Source of the DNA: Rhea pennata
Lineage: Eukaryota > Chordata > Aves > Rheiformes > Rheidae
Direction of reading: 5' to 3'
Length of the DNA: 64,000 nucleotides
Assembly: GCF_028389875.1 (NCBI RefSeq)
Contig: NC_084670.1
Span: 17,457,383 to 17,521,382, forward strand
The position numbers and the translations under genes are program-made. The notes beneath the pieces were generated by a model. It ran no database searches. It saw only the letters and a list, made by a program, of their open reading frames with translations, and was not told where the DNA came from. The stretch's first letter is position 1, and the number at the start of each line of letters is the position of its first letter. Below, one piece after another: positions 1 to 13,384 of the stretch.

Positions 1-2996
1 AGCCTGCAAATCACCCACAGTTCAACATTGCGCTGATCTTTGTGGAGATGAAAACTTACTCCACAGCACTTTCACCTTGTGATTTGGATTCTGCAGGGTA
101 ACAATCAGCTTTGAAAATCTCACTGTGACACTGTTTTCAAAGTCAAAAACAGAGTATCAATGAGAACACACCACCCCCCAAGTGGCTCCCCTCCAACTTC
201 ATAACCCCAATTTATTTTTGACATTGCACCGTAAGACTGAAATGATTAATCTGTAATAGATTATCTCACAAATCTGCTACAGAAGAACAGAGGATGTGAT
301 TTGCTCAGGATTTGGCACACTGGCGATGGCATGTCACAGTGAAATGTTTAATGAATACTGCACAACAGAAAAATAAAATGGGGAGAAACTCAGCATATTG
401 GAGATGGGCTTTTCTATAAAGGCAGCGGTGCGAGGGAACTCATCTTCCAACAGTTGTGTCGATCACTGAATGCTGAATTTCTTACTAGTAATGGAGCAAA
501 TCATTTCCATCAACTTTCCAGAAAGACTTCTGTAATCTTAGGTTCAACACAACCTACCTCGAACTTGCTTTTCTGAAGTGCTAAGCACCTATTAAATAAG
601 AATGAGGCGTTTACCCCACCTTTTGGTTGCCACTGGGAGGTCACAGGATGTATGTTACAGAAGTGCAAACTGTAGTTATTTGTGGGAAGTGCTGCATGCC
701 TGGGGGAAACGCAAACAGCTAGATGACTACACCACCTACTTGTGCTACTGACTGTTCACCTTGATTTCGGAGAGTAAAGGATGTTTGTAAGGAACTTGCT
801 GCATAATTTACTGCACCTTAAAACACCATTGGTAAATCTGAGCCCATGGAACCCAGTTAAAAAAAGGCAAATATATTTTTTCTGAAAGATGAGTATCTCT
901 TGTAGTAAACTTAAAAGCCAAAAGTTCTCAAAACAAAATCAGAGTAATGTCTAGGTAACAGGCATTTTCTGGTGACACTGACAATGTAGCTGAAGGTTAA
1001 AAAAAGTTACTTTCCTTTTCTCTCATTTTAGAAATTGCTTAGGAATACTAGAAACTTGAGGAAAAAAAAAAATCTCTCTTGTCTGTCTGACCTTGGCCAA
1101 ATGCTGAAGAGCAAGCACCCGCTTCAGAGCGAGACTTCGCAAATGGCAGGCAGGGTAAAGCGAGGTTGTATCGTTATTGCCATTCAATGGCACCTTCCTG
1201 CTGCTAACCCTCCAATTTTCTTTTTGCAGCCTCTCACTATTTACTAAGTAGCTTGAGCTAAATATGATTCTCTAACTCCTATTTTCCCTGTCTTCAGGGA
1301 GATTTACCTGTGAGTCCTGGCTGTCCTTTCTGGCCTCAGAACTTGAACAAAGATCTCCTCACGGTAACAGCGTTGTCAGCAATGCCTCTTCCCGGGACCT
1401 GCAGGGACTTCTCCTTTGGTAGGTTCTGCCAGTCTTTAGCCTCTTTTGGGCCAGCAATGGTCTCTGGCTCTAGGCACTTAGGCCAGAAGTGAAGCCAACT
1501 ATCCCCTTTGAGTGAGCTACCAAGCAGCAGCTGCCTTTAAATAGTCAATCCAAAGCAAAGGTGCAGGACAGCAACATCTCTCATGGAAGTATAGGAGGCT
1601 GGTGGCAGTCCATGGGCAAAACCCCACTGACAAGCAGTGGCTAGGAGGTGTCTGAAATAGTCCAGGGTACTGTCCCATGAGCCAGGTCTGCTAACTGGAC
1701 ATCCTTGACAGATAACACCAAGACAGCTGTATGCAGTTATCTCTACAGCCCATCAAAAGAAGATGGAAATACTTTCATATTAGGGTGGTTTTTTGGCCCA
1801 AATGTGGACTTTGTTTCTTTATGTGTGGTGATGACAACTTTTTTCCTTTTATCCAACAGTCAAACAGACTCCTGCTTGCCTGGAGAGTGCTGACACAATC
1901 TAACCTTTGTAGCAATACACAACATATCAATGAGCAACAGCACAAGAAAGCAAACTAGTCCAAGGAAACAGGGGTGCTGCTGCCACCAGTTCTTCCCTCT
2001 GTTCAGGCCCTGCTCTCCCCTAGCATAATCAGAATTTGTGTCTTTTCTTCCCAGTTAACCGAGCTCCAGGGACAGGCTCCATTTTGTCTCTCTGTTGGGC
2101 CACCTTTTCAGGGAGGTAATTTAGGCTTTGAAAGTGTACTTCTTGGGGATTTTTGACTCAGGAGATAGAAAAGATGGCATTAAAAGCTAAACTTCAGAGC
2201 GAAAAAAATGATCTGCCAAACAGTACTTGATGCTTTGTGGGGCAGTGATGCTATTTTTTTCCAGGTCATTTTGTGAGTATTGCCACATCTATTTATTGTC
2301 TCCCTGGCTACCTCTTGGCCCTCCTGATCACAAGCTGAGGTCTCACCCTGCAGTGCAGGGATGGAGATGGGGAGGAGTGGAGAGCACCAAGGTAGGGAGT
2401 CTCATGCAGCTTAAATTTGCTCTGCTGGGTTTCACACATCCAGTGGGAAATACCTGTGTCTTACAGCCACAGAGTGCTCAAAGCCACTGCCTCAGAGCAT
2501 GAGTTGGGGCAGGTCTAGGGCACAGATCTGGCCCAGAAAGTGGAAGACAGCCAGAGACTCATTCCTGCCTCTGCCACACGCTGAGATCACTGCCGGCTTC
2601 TGCACCTCCCTTCCAGCCGTGCCATAAAGAGCTGTTTTAAAGGCAGTTGTGCTTATGAGGTGTGTAACTCTTCTGAGGGTTTGGGGTCATTTCAGCATCA
2701 GGAAAATCAGCCCCGAGAAGAGCTGGCATGCAAAGCAGGCATGCATGGTGCCACCACAGACAGAGCCCTGGTCCCAGGTAGCGTGGAGCACCGTTCCCCC
2801 ACGGTGGCCTTGGCTCCGGCGCGCTGCGAGTGGCAAAACTGATCGGCAGCTGTACTGGCTCTGTGAGAGCCGCTGGCCCATGGGGCTTCAGTGGTCTTGG
2901 TGGTAAAATGTTTCTAAAACGTAAAGAGGAATGGACTATTTTCCAAACAGGCAGCCTGAGATTGGCTGGATTTCTTTCCAGAGTCCATGTTTTAAT
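1..2996. other. Noncoding stretch, no gene recognised
   Basis: Mostly AT-rich unique sequence with no frame that resembles a known protein. A locally GC-richer segment at about 2,760-2,890 contains several CpGs and lengthens chance frames on both strands. The longest open frame of the whole window (187 codons, minus strand, 3200 to 2637) lies across its right end. It includes a lysine-rich run that is simply the translation of the T-rich tract at 2,997-3,030, so I do not call it a gene. No repeat family was recognised here. Confidence 0.6.
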
Positions 2997-3030
2997 TCTT
3001 TTTTCTTTTTTTTTTTTTCTTTTTTTTTTT
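2997..3030. repeat. T-rich simple repeat
   Basis: Nearly pure T tract broken by two C residues. On the minus strand it reads as an A-rich tail, but the sequence next to it was not recognised as a SINE or a processed gene copy. Confidence 0.85.
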
Positions 3031-4608
3031 GGTGAGAGCCAGTGATCATAGGAATAAAGTGGTTGGATGATCTCACAGTTTATGAACTCTCCTTGCCTGT
3101 GCATTTCTAAAGGTAACAACTGTAGATGCTGAGATGTCTGCACTTTGGACAAAATAAATGATGTAATAGTAATAAGAGAATACAGCCATAACAAACCCAC
3201 TAAATTTCCATAAATAAAGCCTCACCCATTAAATCACTAATTATTATTCCAATTCTGATCTTCAGTTACTCAAAATGAGCTGTTTTGAAAAAGGATTTGT
3301 TAGTCTAAAGCAATGTTAAAACATATGTCCAAAAGTAATACATTGGTTTACTGTGGAACAATCCTTCTGTTATTACAAGAAAATTAGGACAGGAAAAATA
3401 AACTTATCCAGTGAAATCAGCCATATGAGAGAAGAATCCTTTTGAAACTCCCTCCCAGAAATCCCAACCTGAGTGCTGAATGAGGTAGACAGGCATTAAT
3501 GAGCAGGAGAGCAGTCTTCCCTGGATTCCTGCCCCCGTAATGCAGCAGAACTATAAATGGACGGGCATGAAAGAAATTACAGATTCGTTACAGATATCTG
3601 GTGCTTGGTGCCTAAAAATTTAGTTCAAGAGGCCTTTCATTCTGCATACAGAAGTGAATCAACAGTAGAAGCACTTCTGACCTGCCTGAAGATTTTTAGC
3701 ATTGTCTCAACTTTTAATTTTTCAAATTAAAATCTTTCCAGGCTAATAATTTTCTGTTCTTAGATTTTATTTACTTTTTAAACTCAAACTGTATAAATTT
3801 CAAATTTGTCAAATGACTAGACAAAGCAGTGTTAAAAATTGAACTGCACTAATTACTAGCTGAGCAGCATAAAAAGCTCTGAATAAATGTCAGTCTAGGA
3901 GATAAGAGCTTATCTTAATCTAATGACTCCGCAGACTTAATTTGTCAAGCCAGCCTAGTTGATGAAAAACAGGCTTCTATTCTCCAGCATTAGCAGCCAC
4001 TTCTTTCCAAATCTTTGAAGTTGGACAGTAATACCATCAGTGTCATCCTGCAAAAATCTGGTGACCAAGCCAATTTCATTCCTATTGTCCTGTTACACTA
4101 ATCAAAGTTGTTTTACCGGTCTTGGTCTTCAGTAGGTGAAAATGAAGCCAATTTATTTTTACATTTGTTATATTTTGGGGTAATCACTCTTAACTCCACT
4201 TCTTCCCCTCTCTCAACAGTGTGTTATTAGTTGCAGTGCTCTTTTGCTATCAGAAAGCAAGGCTTTTCAGCAGGCCTCCACAGACAGCGTAGTGCTATCC
4301 CAGGAAAATTCTGCAGTGCAGGACAAAATATGCAAGTGTGTGTGTTTATTTGTATAGAGAAGAATAATTGTGAACTCAGGCAGTGAATCTGATCTTAAAA
4401 GATAATTTTAGGTTTTGAAAGTTCTTTGCTAAATGAGCATTTGACATATTTAGAACTAAATGCACCAAATGTTCATACTATTTGGACAAAGGGGCTTAAT
4501 AAAGAGAAAAAAGAAATTGGCTGCAGTTAATGTTTCCAGTTCCCCACTCTTTAGCTAACCCTTCTAACGGGGATCTGGCCAGCCTTTTTATGCACAGTGC
4601 CCCATTTC
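3031..4608. other. AT-rich noncoding stretch with candidate regulatory sequence
   Basis: No coding potential is seen. Segments such as about 3,440-3,640 and 3,850-3,960 are complex, low in repeats and AT-rich, with TAAT and GATA words. Bird noncoding elements often look like this, but conservation cannot be tested here. Confidence 0.4.
3900..3915. promoter_or_regulatory. Palindromic double GATA site (candidate)
   Basis: GATAAG and its reverse complement CTTATC face each other with only two bases between them (3,901-3,914), preceded by A and followed by T. The core AGATAA matches the WGATAR consensus of GATA-family zinc-finger factors, and closely spaced inverted GATA pairs are a known arrangement for binding both zinc fingers. 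Occupancy and function are inference; a palindrome of this length can occur by chance in 64 kb. Confidence 0.3.
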
Positions 4609-4638
4609 AAAGGATACCATTTAAGCATGGTATCCTTT
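4609..4638. repeat. Perfect 12-bp inverted repeat with 6-base loop
   Basis: The arms 4,609-4,620 and 4,627-4,638 are exact reverse complements (AAAGGATACCAT and ATGGTATCCTTT) around the loop TTAAGC. The flanks do not extend the pairing, so the stem is shorter than a typical microRNA precursor. It could be a protein-binding palindrome, a decayed inverted repeat from a small DNA transposon, or chance. Confidence 0.7.
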
Positions 4639-4897
4639 ATCCCAGTCCTAATATTTAAACAGGGATATGCTTGGGTTAGAGGAGTTACTTGGGAGGCAAA
4701 CTTTATTCTTATGATACCCAGGAAGATTACAAGTTAGAAAAAGTTAAGAAAAATAATAGGGTTAAGGTGTGACCTATTGAGGCAAATTATAGAGGCCGGG
4801 GTCAGACCTGCCTGCTGCTCTGGCCTCTGTTACCATTAACATTATTAACTCTATTGACATTAAATATATCGAGCTGGATACTCACTCTGTTGCACTC

Positions 4898-4910
4898 TTT
4901 TTTTTTTTTT
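4898..4910. repeat. Poly-T tract (13 bases)
   Basis: Uninterrupted T run immediately before the ancient repeat fragment that starts at 4,911. Confidence 0.85.
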
Positions 4911-4985
4911 ACAGCAGTGTAACTCCACTGACTGCAGTAGAATTACGCTGGCATGTAACCAGTAAAATAGAGTGGAGAACCAGAC
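4911..4985. repeat. Ancient short interspersed repeat fragment (near-palindromic core)
   Basis: The segment reads like the recurrent amniote motif in which a GTAACTCCA half faces a TGGAGTTAC half across a TGACTTCA-like centre. Here the left half is GTAACTCCACTGACTGCAGT, followed by a diverged right half and then ATGTAACCAGTAAAATAG. Related pieces occur near 12.4, 21.8, 25.7-25.9, 42.5, 47.9 and 63.9 kb. I know this kind of sequence as a common old dispersed repeat in reptile and bird DNA but cannot assign a family name. Confidence 0.45.
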
Positions 4986-7900
4986 ACCTTTTTCTAGTAT
5001 TACTTCAAAACTGCTGATGCCCAGACATCATGCTTCCAAATCCCACTCTCCTCACCTCTGCCTCCCTAGACTGGCAGGAGGGCAGGGGTCGGAGGCAGCA
5101 ACTCACGTGCTCAGTGCTGAACATTTTGGGAACCTTTGGAAGCATTTCACTGTCTGGTTGTGATCATTCTTCTGGATAATACAGAGTGAATCCGTCAGAT
5201 TGTTTACAAGTGGTTTGTTCTTTAGGCAGAAAAAGCTGCCTCCCCCCAAATCCAGCCTTGACAGGACTGCAAGAGGACTGTGTAGGTCACTTGATGGCAC
5301 AAGGGCCTCACACACAGTGATGTAGCTCCTCCAATCAGGAACACAGAGAGGGCAGGAGGCAGAGTGGAAAGCTTGGCATCTGCAACAACATTAAACCTGA
5401 AGTTGTAATTTCTGCAGCTTGATTGGGTTCTGCATCTAAAGTATACAATGGCATCTTTCAATACCCTAGGTAGCACGCCACTGCTTATGACTGTTTGCTG
5501 TCAGCTGAGGTTCATAACACCTTTTCTTTCCTTTTCCACCAACAAATTAGGCAAAGGAGCAGAGTAGTGCCATGTAAAGCCCTCGTGGTTCCAAATGTGA
5601 TAGGGAAAGATAGGGCTGGTGGATAAGTTAGATTTCCACAGATATTTAAGTACCTCTGGATGCAGTTCAATGTTTGCTTAAGATTTTTTTCTAAGCTTCC
5701 AGGCTCCTTGTTGCCACCAGGAGCTAGGAACGCATGGGCTTTTGAAAATCCCAGACCCTGAAACATACTTAAGCGCTGTTGCCTGTTGCCTATTGCTCCC
5801 TGAGATCTAGACAACTAAAATCTTTGAAAGTATTGGGCTGCAGTCAGTACCTATCTGACCCTCTAAACACAAATATCTGGTGCATGTTTGGAGTATGGCC
5901 TGCAAGTTTGAGGACTCATCTGACCAAAACTTAAATTATATCCATTGATTTCATCGTGGAAGTGACGGTCCACTCTTAAACATGCCAAATTCATTTATGT
6001 TAGGGCTATGGCCTGAAATGTTTGTGTTTTTTTGTTTTTTTAAGAATTAACAAATCCTCGTTCCACCTGCTCTGAGCCAGAGTTTAAATCTACAGGCCGT
6101 TTCCAATGCAAGTTGAAACAGAAAACGACCACACCAAAGTGAAATTTTCAAAGTGACATTTGAATCCGCTCTCTGATGAAATTCCACCTGTTGATCCAGT
6201 CAAATGATTGTAGTCTCCATGGGTCCATCCTGCAAAGTCTCCTTGACTGGCTTATTACTACAATTCTTCAGGTGCACTGTGACCGTCTTTCAATAGACGA
6301 CAGGTTCCAGCTAACTAAGTGGAAAAATGAAAACTCCCAGAGATGAAATCCTAGTCCTTGTGAAAGCTATGGCAAAACTGCCATGGATATCAGAGTCCAC
6401 ACGTATCTTCGGACATTATCTCAAGTTTGAATTTCCATTTGAATCCTGACTTCCTGACTCTCTGCAACTTTGACTTAGAATAAACCAATTCATCACCCTT
6501 TCCTCAGTATCTTAAGCTTTGAAGGGGCGGTCTCACAAAGGAGTCAAGCCTTTAGGGATGGTGTACTAGGATCCAGCTGGCTTGGGTTAGACTGTCTATA
6601 ATCAAAGTCAGATATTCCAGAAGACTTTGTAGTCTCATGGGTCTCTTGCCTCCTTCCATGCCTTCCAACACGCCTTCTACCACCTACTCCTACCATCCTA
6701 TGAAAATTTTACCTGCTCCAATCTGCAAAGGTGCCCTGCCATTTTGGAGTGTAGCCTACAAGGACAGCAAATGCTAAGGAAAACTAAAGCCTCGTGAAAG
6801 AACAAAGTTGAGTGCTTTCTTACAGGAAGAATGTTGTGACATTGGATCTGAGGGCTATGGATTCAGACCAATTTGACTAGCGAAGTGGAATAACTCAAAT
6901 CTAAACACAGAAAGGAGCCTGCCGTAGTGAGATACAGAAGTAGGGAGTCAGCTGTCAAGCTCGAGATTGGTCTTAATGAAATATAGTGCAGAAAAGCCAA
7001 TAATGAGCTAAGGCCTACAGTGAGGCTTCGGCTAGCTGGAGTCACTTAGCTTGGCAAACTGAACTCCCCACGCTGGCACCACTATTGGAGACACTACAAG
7101 AACAGCCTACTGAATCAGGATTTCCTTCTTGATCTGCAACAGCGTATCAGTTCTTACGCCTTGTATGTGGGTGCACGGCAATATGTGCTAACTTATATGT
7201 CTTGCATGGGTTTTAAATGGTCTCTAACTATAAAAGTTAATGGCTTTGATGCAGCATTCCTAAAAGGAAGTGTTTGTCAATTCTGCTGTAAGTGTTTGAG
7301 CTCAACAGTCTTAACTCAATTTGTCAGATAAGAGAAAAACATGTTGGCTTATATTTATGATTTATCACTTCTATCTTAGCACTAGAGATGTTTGGAGAAA
7401 AAACAACTCTTTATTTTGTGTTTTGCTTTGCATTGTTTTTTAATCCATACAAGCCTTGCCAGGAAAATCTGTAACACACCTATACAGTGTCAAACCTGCT
7501 GTGGAGAGGACATCTGGAAAGCACAGAGTCCAATATTATTATTTTTGATAAGTCAAATATAGCTGGGAAAAGCAGAGATTTGAAGACAGGTAAGAAATGG
7601 AGAGGAGTCTGTGGTGAAAATCTGAGGCCCACGCAGTAGCATGGCACTGGTCAAGGTAAGAGACTCTGCTAGACACCGGGGAGCAGTGATACCTGCTACT
7701 TCATATGGCCCTTGGGCATATTCAGGATTCTTAAGCTGAGATGGAAAAAGGGATAAGCCTGGATCCTCAAATAACTAACAAAAGCACAAAAGAGCAAAGA
7801 AACTTGTAGTGAGTAAAGAAAAAGAAAGGATACAAGCTATTTGAGGGAAAAAAGGACTAGATCACTTCAGGAATCCCAGTGCTTAACTGCCTTCGATTAA

Positions 7901-10900
7901 AATCCTCACAAAGATCCCTCTGATGACCTGGGGCAATGTAAGTGCATAGGTGACAGGTTGGTAATCAACTCTCTAGCAGCACCAAAACAAGATGTACCGT
8001 CTTGATAATTCCACCGTATGCTTATGACTGGCTTTTGAGACCAATAAAAGCATCGGGCCAAAGCAACTAGAAAACAGTTTGGGTTAATTTCAGTGGTGTG
8101 AAAAATAAGTGCACACTTATTTTTGTCAGTCAGAAGGAGAGCAGTGCACTTACAATTCAGGTTTCTACAGATTCCTCTCTTCAGTCTAACATGTGAGGAG
8201 AAGACACATCCATGCTCTGCAACTCCTTTGATTTCTCCATTCCTTAGTGTTGGCAGCGACTGCATGAAAGAATTTCAGGAGAGCAGCAACATTTCTGGAA
8301 GGGTTGTTGCTATCATGTACAACTGATAGAGAGATGTCTTTGAAACTCACCTGCAAAGGTCCACAGAGGGCTGCTGAAAAGTTTGCATTAGCCTCTTGCT
8401 TTTATAATACTTCTGTGTGGTATAGAGAATGAGATGGAGATGGTAACTTTGGCTTCCCCCATGTTGACGGCTCGCTCTCCTTTCATTTCGGAATTGCTAA
8501 GTGCACACCAAAGTTTTTCCACTTCTCTTGTTTCAAAGGGAAACTCCATGCACCCGCAAGTACCAATAACTACTTCCTCTGGTCTCCACGAGGTGTTCTT
8601 TGCTCAAACACCTTCCGTGTACTTTTCAGAAAATGAGGCAGATAATATGGGAAGAGGAATAGCTGCACTGATTCTTGGGACTAACAGAAAAGGTACCCAG
8701 TTAAAGGACTTAGCGGGAGGCCTCAGATTTGCTTGCAGAGTCCCTGTGTGTCTTTTCTTGCGATCAAAGCGACTGTGAGAAATTGCAGTTTTCAATTCAT
8801 TTTTTGCATATGGAAGAGAGGATAGCTTTGTGCAATGGCTGTTTAAAAATACTTCAAAAGAACTTGAATCAGTCCATGGCTGTGCTATATACAAATTAAA
8901 ATAATTGATTTTTGGCAGCCTTTTAGGAGATCTATAAATTAAAGGGATCACGTTTCTGATACATTTTGGGGGCCTTTATTTTATGTTGACTTTCAGAGTG
9001 CCCTCCCTCCTAGAGCTGGAAGTCAGCCACCAAAAGAGTGCTTCTCACTTTCTTTTGCTCTGCTCTCCTGTCACAGGAGTCACCAGGTCTCCTTCAGGAG
9101 TGCCCATGGTCACTGTGGGTCCTGGCCCCACGCCAGCTCTGCACCCTTCCCTTTCATTTCTGCTTTGGGAACTTTACACGGAGAAATAAAAGCTGTTCAG
9201 AACCCAACCAGAACAACCCGGCTGGAGAGTTAGTTCCCCTCCCTCTTTCTCCATCAGTAGAAACTGATACCCGCACCCAGCTTGTGTTGCACCTGGGCTG
9301 TCCCCATTCTGTGCACTGATGGCAATAAGTTCAGCTCTGCCTGTGATGACCTAAAAATAGCTCTCAATTAACATTGCATTTCAAGAATTGGAAAATTTCC
9401 CAGAAGTCCATTCTTTTTTCCTTTTCTGTTTCATTACATTTTACAGTAATAATACACAAGCCTGTAGAAAACATGACGGGTAATGAAAAAATGTAATTAA
9501 TATAAGCAGTGTAAAGCATTTTTTTTTCCCTCTGTTGTCCTTGCAGAAAATTACTGCTTTAAACTGAGCAGGATGTGAAAATGCATAAAGCAAACAGTAA
9601 TATGCTGTGGTTTGTAAATATCTTATGCAAAATAGTTAAGTCAACTGCTGTTTATTTTTCTTACTTTGTGTCACAAGCTCTTACTTTCTTTTGTTCATTA
9701 CTTCTTTCATTTGTTCTTTTTTTTTCCAGCTTGCTTTCTTTTATCTAAAGGAAGCCACTGAATTAACCATATTTTTCCTACTACAGCTAACTCAATCAAA
9801 TGTATAGGACAGGCTACTCTGTCTCTTCTTACCACCTCCTCCTGTTTGTTGGCTCTGAAATGCAACACGCACCGCAAAAGTGTGATGAGTTAGGACCTCA
9901 ACATACTAAGGATCTGGTCTCATTGTTTAGGGATTAAAAAAAGAAAAGCATCCTTTTAGCCCATAAACAAACAAGCAATTACCCCAAATCCTGCAACAGC
10001 ATTGTTACAAACTAGCATTTCTGACCGTTGCTGCAGGATCCTGTAGTATTTTCATAAGGCTGCCTAATCAGAGTTTTGGAATGGGCTGTGAGCAATACGC
10101 AGTCAAAATTAACGAAGATGGCACGGTATATGCCAGCTCTCCTTGGGATATTTCTCTCTGGCTATCTGTAGAACTTGTAATATCCAGTGATATCTGAAGG
10201 TCACCGCAGAGTTTCTGCGCTGCAATACAAAACAGCATTCCAAACACATCTTCTGTGGCCAGACAAGAAACTGCTTATGGTTTATTTTCCCTCCCCCCGC
10301 TCCCTGCAGCTGACATCCAGCATTAGTTATTGTTTATTTTTGTCTTGTTCCTGGTTCTAAAGGTTTCCCTTATGGCCCTGCTTTATGTGAACTTTCAGAT
10401 ATCACTCGGGGCCTCTCTGCCTCATCCCCTCTGATGCAGGCGGCTCCCCTGTGAAGGTAGGTTTCCCCAGCCGAAGCTCTGCGCCTCTCTCCTGTGGCAT
10501 TCTGTGCAGCCATTTGGAGTCCCAGATGTAGGAAATGAAATAATCCACGCTCATACAGTCATGAAAGTGCCCATCTGGCACACAGGAACATCACGCATTG
10601 GAAGCACACAAGCGTGAGCTCACTTTTGTTATGGCATTTCATAAACAGAGATGCAGCGAGCCAGCAAGTAAGGTCCTTTGGATAATAACAATCGCTTCCA
10701 CCACACGTTGTGTTTAAAACATAGCAGAAGAAAAAATCAAGACAAACTGGAAAGATTTGTTCTGAGGCTTCTGAGGAGAAATTTCTACTTATAAATGTTT
10801 TTTCCCAGTGGCCTGCTGTACTTACATCTCTCTGGCTCTCTCGCGCTCTCGCTCGCTATGTAGATGTAAGACAATGGTGACACTTGAAATGTAGCCAGTT

Positions 10901-12367
10901 AACTCTTGGTTAGCTCTGAAAGCTCTTCTTCCTCACTGCTCTGTTGAAAAGAAAGGAAATATTAGATCATACTTACAAAAGTGAGTTCTATAAAAACAAA
11001 TTACATGTTACTGCTTTCTTATCACTACATAAAACTCACAGAAACAGTCTAATAAATGACCTCACCACTCAATTTTGAAGTATATAAATTAAAGACAGCA
11101 ACAGATAAGTCAAGAGAGATTAATGTACAGTGAGTGTGCCTGTATATGTGTGTATGCATGCCTGTATGTGGATATACCCATATGCTGTTGATATTCAACC
11201 TCTGGAATTACAATTAGAGGAAAAGGCAGATGTATAAATTCATCTTGCTGGGCAGTGTATATATGTTGCAGTAGTGTCTGATTAATTCAGGACTTGAACA
11301 CTATTTACTCCAAGACACAAGGTTTCTACAGGGATATGTTGTCTAATAAAAGGGTGGAATACAAGGAAACAATGAACAGCCCAAAATGATGGACTAAGTT
11401 CAATACCAGTAAGTAAAAAGCAAGGTTATTTATATTATTTTAGCTTTGTAAAGTAATTGAAAAAAGACACCCTAGGCATTTTGTTGGATGTTGTTGCATG
11501 CTGTAAAAAAAGCTTGGGATATATTAAACTTCTGGAAAAAACACCATTAGCCCTCATAACAGTGCTAGATCTTCAGTGGGATTGCTCCTTAAAGGGGTGA
11601 GATTTTTAGGGTCAGGAAAGAGCAGAGAAGGGTGTCATATCTCCTGAAGCATATCTGGAAAAACATGTTCCTTCCAAGAGGGGGCCTGAGTATGCCAGGG
11701 GCAATGGCCACTCTATGGTTTACAATCATTATAATTTATGGATAATAGTAAAAGAAAATAGTCTCTGCATTTTACATGAGGCATTTTTGTATTGTACTTG
11801 GCAAACAATATCTGGTCCAGTGTATTTTAAATACTAAATGCTAAGTTGGGAAAACAATGAGATGTTTGTAAATATGACAGACCATTACAATATACTGCTT
11901 CTCATTTGAAAAGTCATTTGTGCAAGAAATGATTATTGACCCATGATATGTAAATGATTGAAATGCAGAAATTAATATTTGGGTCAACTCATGTATTTTT
12001 CAACCATGAAATGAAAAGCTCAGTATTCACATTCCAGTTCATACATGAAAGCTTTACAGCACTATTACTTGGCTATTGTATTAATTTATTATTGTCTTAG
12101 TTAATGATATACAGAGTTATATTTCTACTTTCAGACTGATCAAACCATTGCTATGCCATACTGACGTTTCAGCCCAGGAATATCCCTTATTCTGGACTCT
12201 TCTTGTCCTAGTGACAATAAGCCAAATTCACAGTCGAGGTAAGCAGCACTGCTTGCCATATAGCAGTGTTTGGCTCTAGCACATCCTGAATGTCATACGT
12301 GCAGGACTACTGCACTGCACCTCTTCGAACTGTTCCCACTGGGCTTCCTTCTCATCTCATTCACATC
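4986..12367. other. Long noncoding stretch, no gene recognised
   Basis: No frame matches a known protein; the open frames are under 120 codons and scattered on both strands. About 6,455-6,520 faintly resembles the middle of a MIR SINE but is too weak to call. Blocks at about 9,440-9,640, 9,930-10,090 and 10,560-10,720 are AT-rich, complex and free of simple repeats, so they are plausible regulatory elements. A CT/CG-alternating patch lies at 10,830-10,856 and a TG/TA-rich patch at 11,130-11,185. Confidence 0.5.
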
Positions 12368-12450
12368 AGCTTTACACCACTGTGATGCTACTTATTTACT
12401 AGAGTTACTCCATGAGTATAAATAAGTGCAGCATGAGAACCATCAGCTGC
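12368..12450. repeat. Ancient short interspersed repeat fragment
   Basis: Contains TTTACACCACTGTG, then AGAGTTACTCCATGAGTATA and AAATAAGTGCAGCATGAGAAC. This is the order expected for the antisense form of the repeat seen at 4,911. It is diverged, and the family name is unknown to me. Confidence 0.4.
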
Positions 12451-12479
12451 ATTTATTACTGTAAGATAGTTTTCTTTCT

Positions 12480-12780
12480 GCACCGGCGGAAGTACACGTC
12501 AGCACACAACAGCCCCTCCAGCTCAAGCTGACTTACGTTACAGAGAATATGGTGCTCACAAGACATGCGAGGTCTTCAGCCCAGAGACTCAGGTTCTCTC
12601 CTCCTCCCTAGGAGTGGCCCCAAGACCCGGAGCGGCAGCACTTCAGCCTCTGCGCGTGCTGCCCTGCTCAGTGCCCGTGGCAGTGGGACGCTGGCCCTGC
12701 GAGCCTGCGAGGAGCCCTGGCTCCGGCAGCCGCTCGTGCACAGACGCTCTGATGGGCTTGGCAGCGAGGGGCAACCTGTG
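12480..12780. promoter_or_regulatory. CpG-enriched patch
   Basis: By eye there are about 18 CpG dinucleotides in 300 bases, clearly above the surrounding DNA. The 98-codon plus-strand frame at 12,565-12,861 exists mainly because the patch is GC-rich and stop-poor; its product (many Ser, Arg, Ala, Leu) was not recognised. The patch could be a small CpG island, a decayed GC-rich repeat, or an enhancer. No TATA box or splice structure supports a start site. Confidence 0.3.
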
Positions 12781-12861
12781 AAAGCAAGAGCTGTGGCATG
12801 GACTCTTGGGCTCTTGGGCTACTCTCCATTACAGTTTATTTCCACTGGCTATCAAGCTTAG

Positions 12862-13384
12862 CTGGATTGACTCTGATTTAAGCACAAAAAGCCAAATAAT
12901 TCATTAATATTATACAAACTGTGTGCTCCGCCTTCATGGATTTTTAAACAAAAGTACACACTGTGTCATTCTTCGTGCCATGAGTCCACTCGATGTGGAC
13001 TCCTTAATGAGATGTACAATTTAAATAGAAATAAGTGCATGAGTGAAGCACGTGTACAGTGATATTGGTGATAGAGAAAATGAATGGTGAATGGGCAGAA
13101 TAATACAGATAATACTAAAAAGCAAAGCTCAGAGTTGTATCAGAATTAACCCATGAAACACAGCACGTTTCATGAAATGGCTGTTGTATGTTCTAACAAC
13201 TACAGTGACCCAAACGAATTAGATGGAGGTAGCATTGCACGAGGACTGCCGCCGGGTTCATCTCGGCTCGGCACTGTGCATATTGCTGACTTCTCCGGCG
13301 GCCTGGTCGGGTGTCTCAAGCCAACAAGGTGACGATTATGGTGGCCCCAGCCAAGGGCGGCCTCGGTTTACCTTCACTAGTATG
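12862..13384. other. Noncoding gap with a small CpG-rich segment
   Basis: AT-rich to about 13,215. Then 13,235-13,370 has several CpGs (for example CCGCCGGG and CTCGGCTCGG) before composition falls again at the edge of the L1-like fossil. No gene was recognised. Confidence 0.4.

Noticed and set aside
2637..3200. Longest open frame in the window, 187 codons on the minus strand
   Set aside because: It runs through a T-rich tract that gives an artificial lysine run and a GC-richer stop-poor patch. The product resembles no known protein and shows no domain or splice context.
3481..3500. TGAGGTAG, the seed of let-7 microRNA
   Set aside because: The following bases do not match let-7 and no partner arm is found nearby.
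6455..6520. Weak MIR-like segment
   Set aside because: Only short scattered words match; insufficient for a call.
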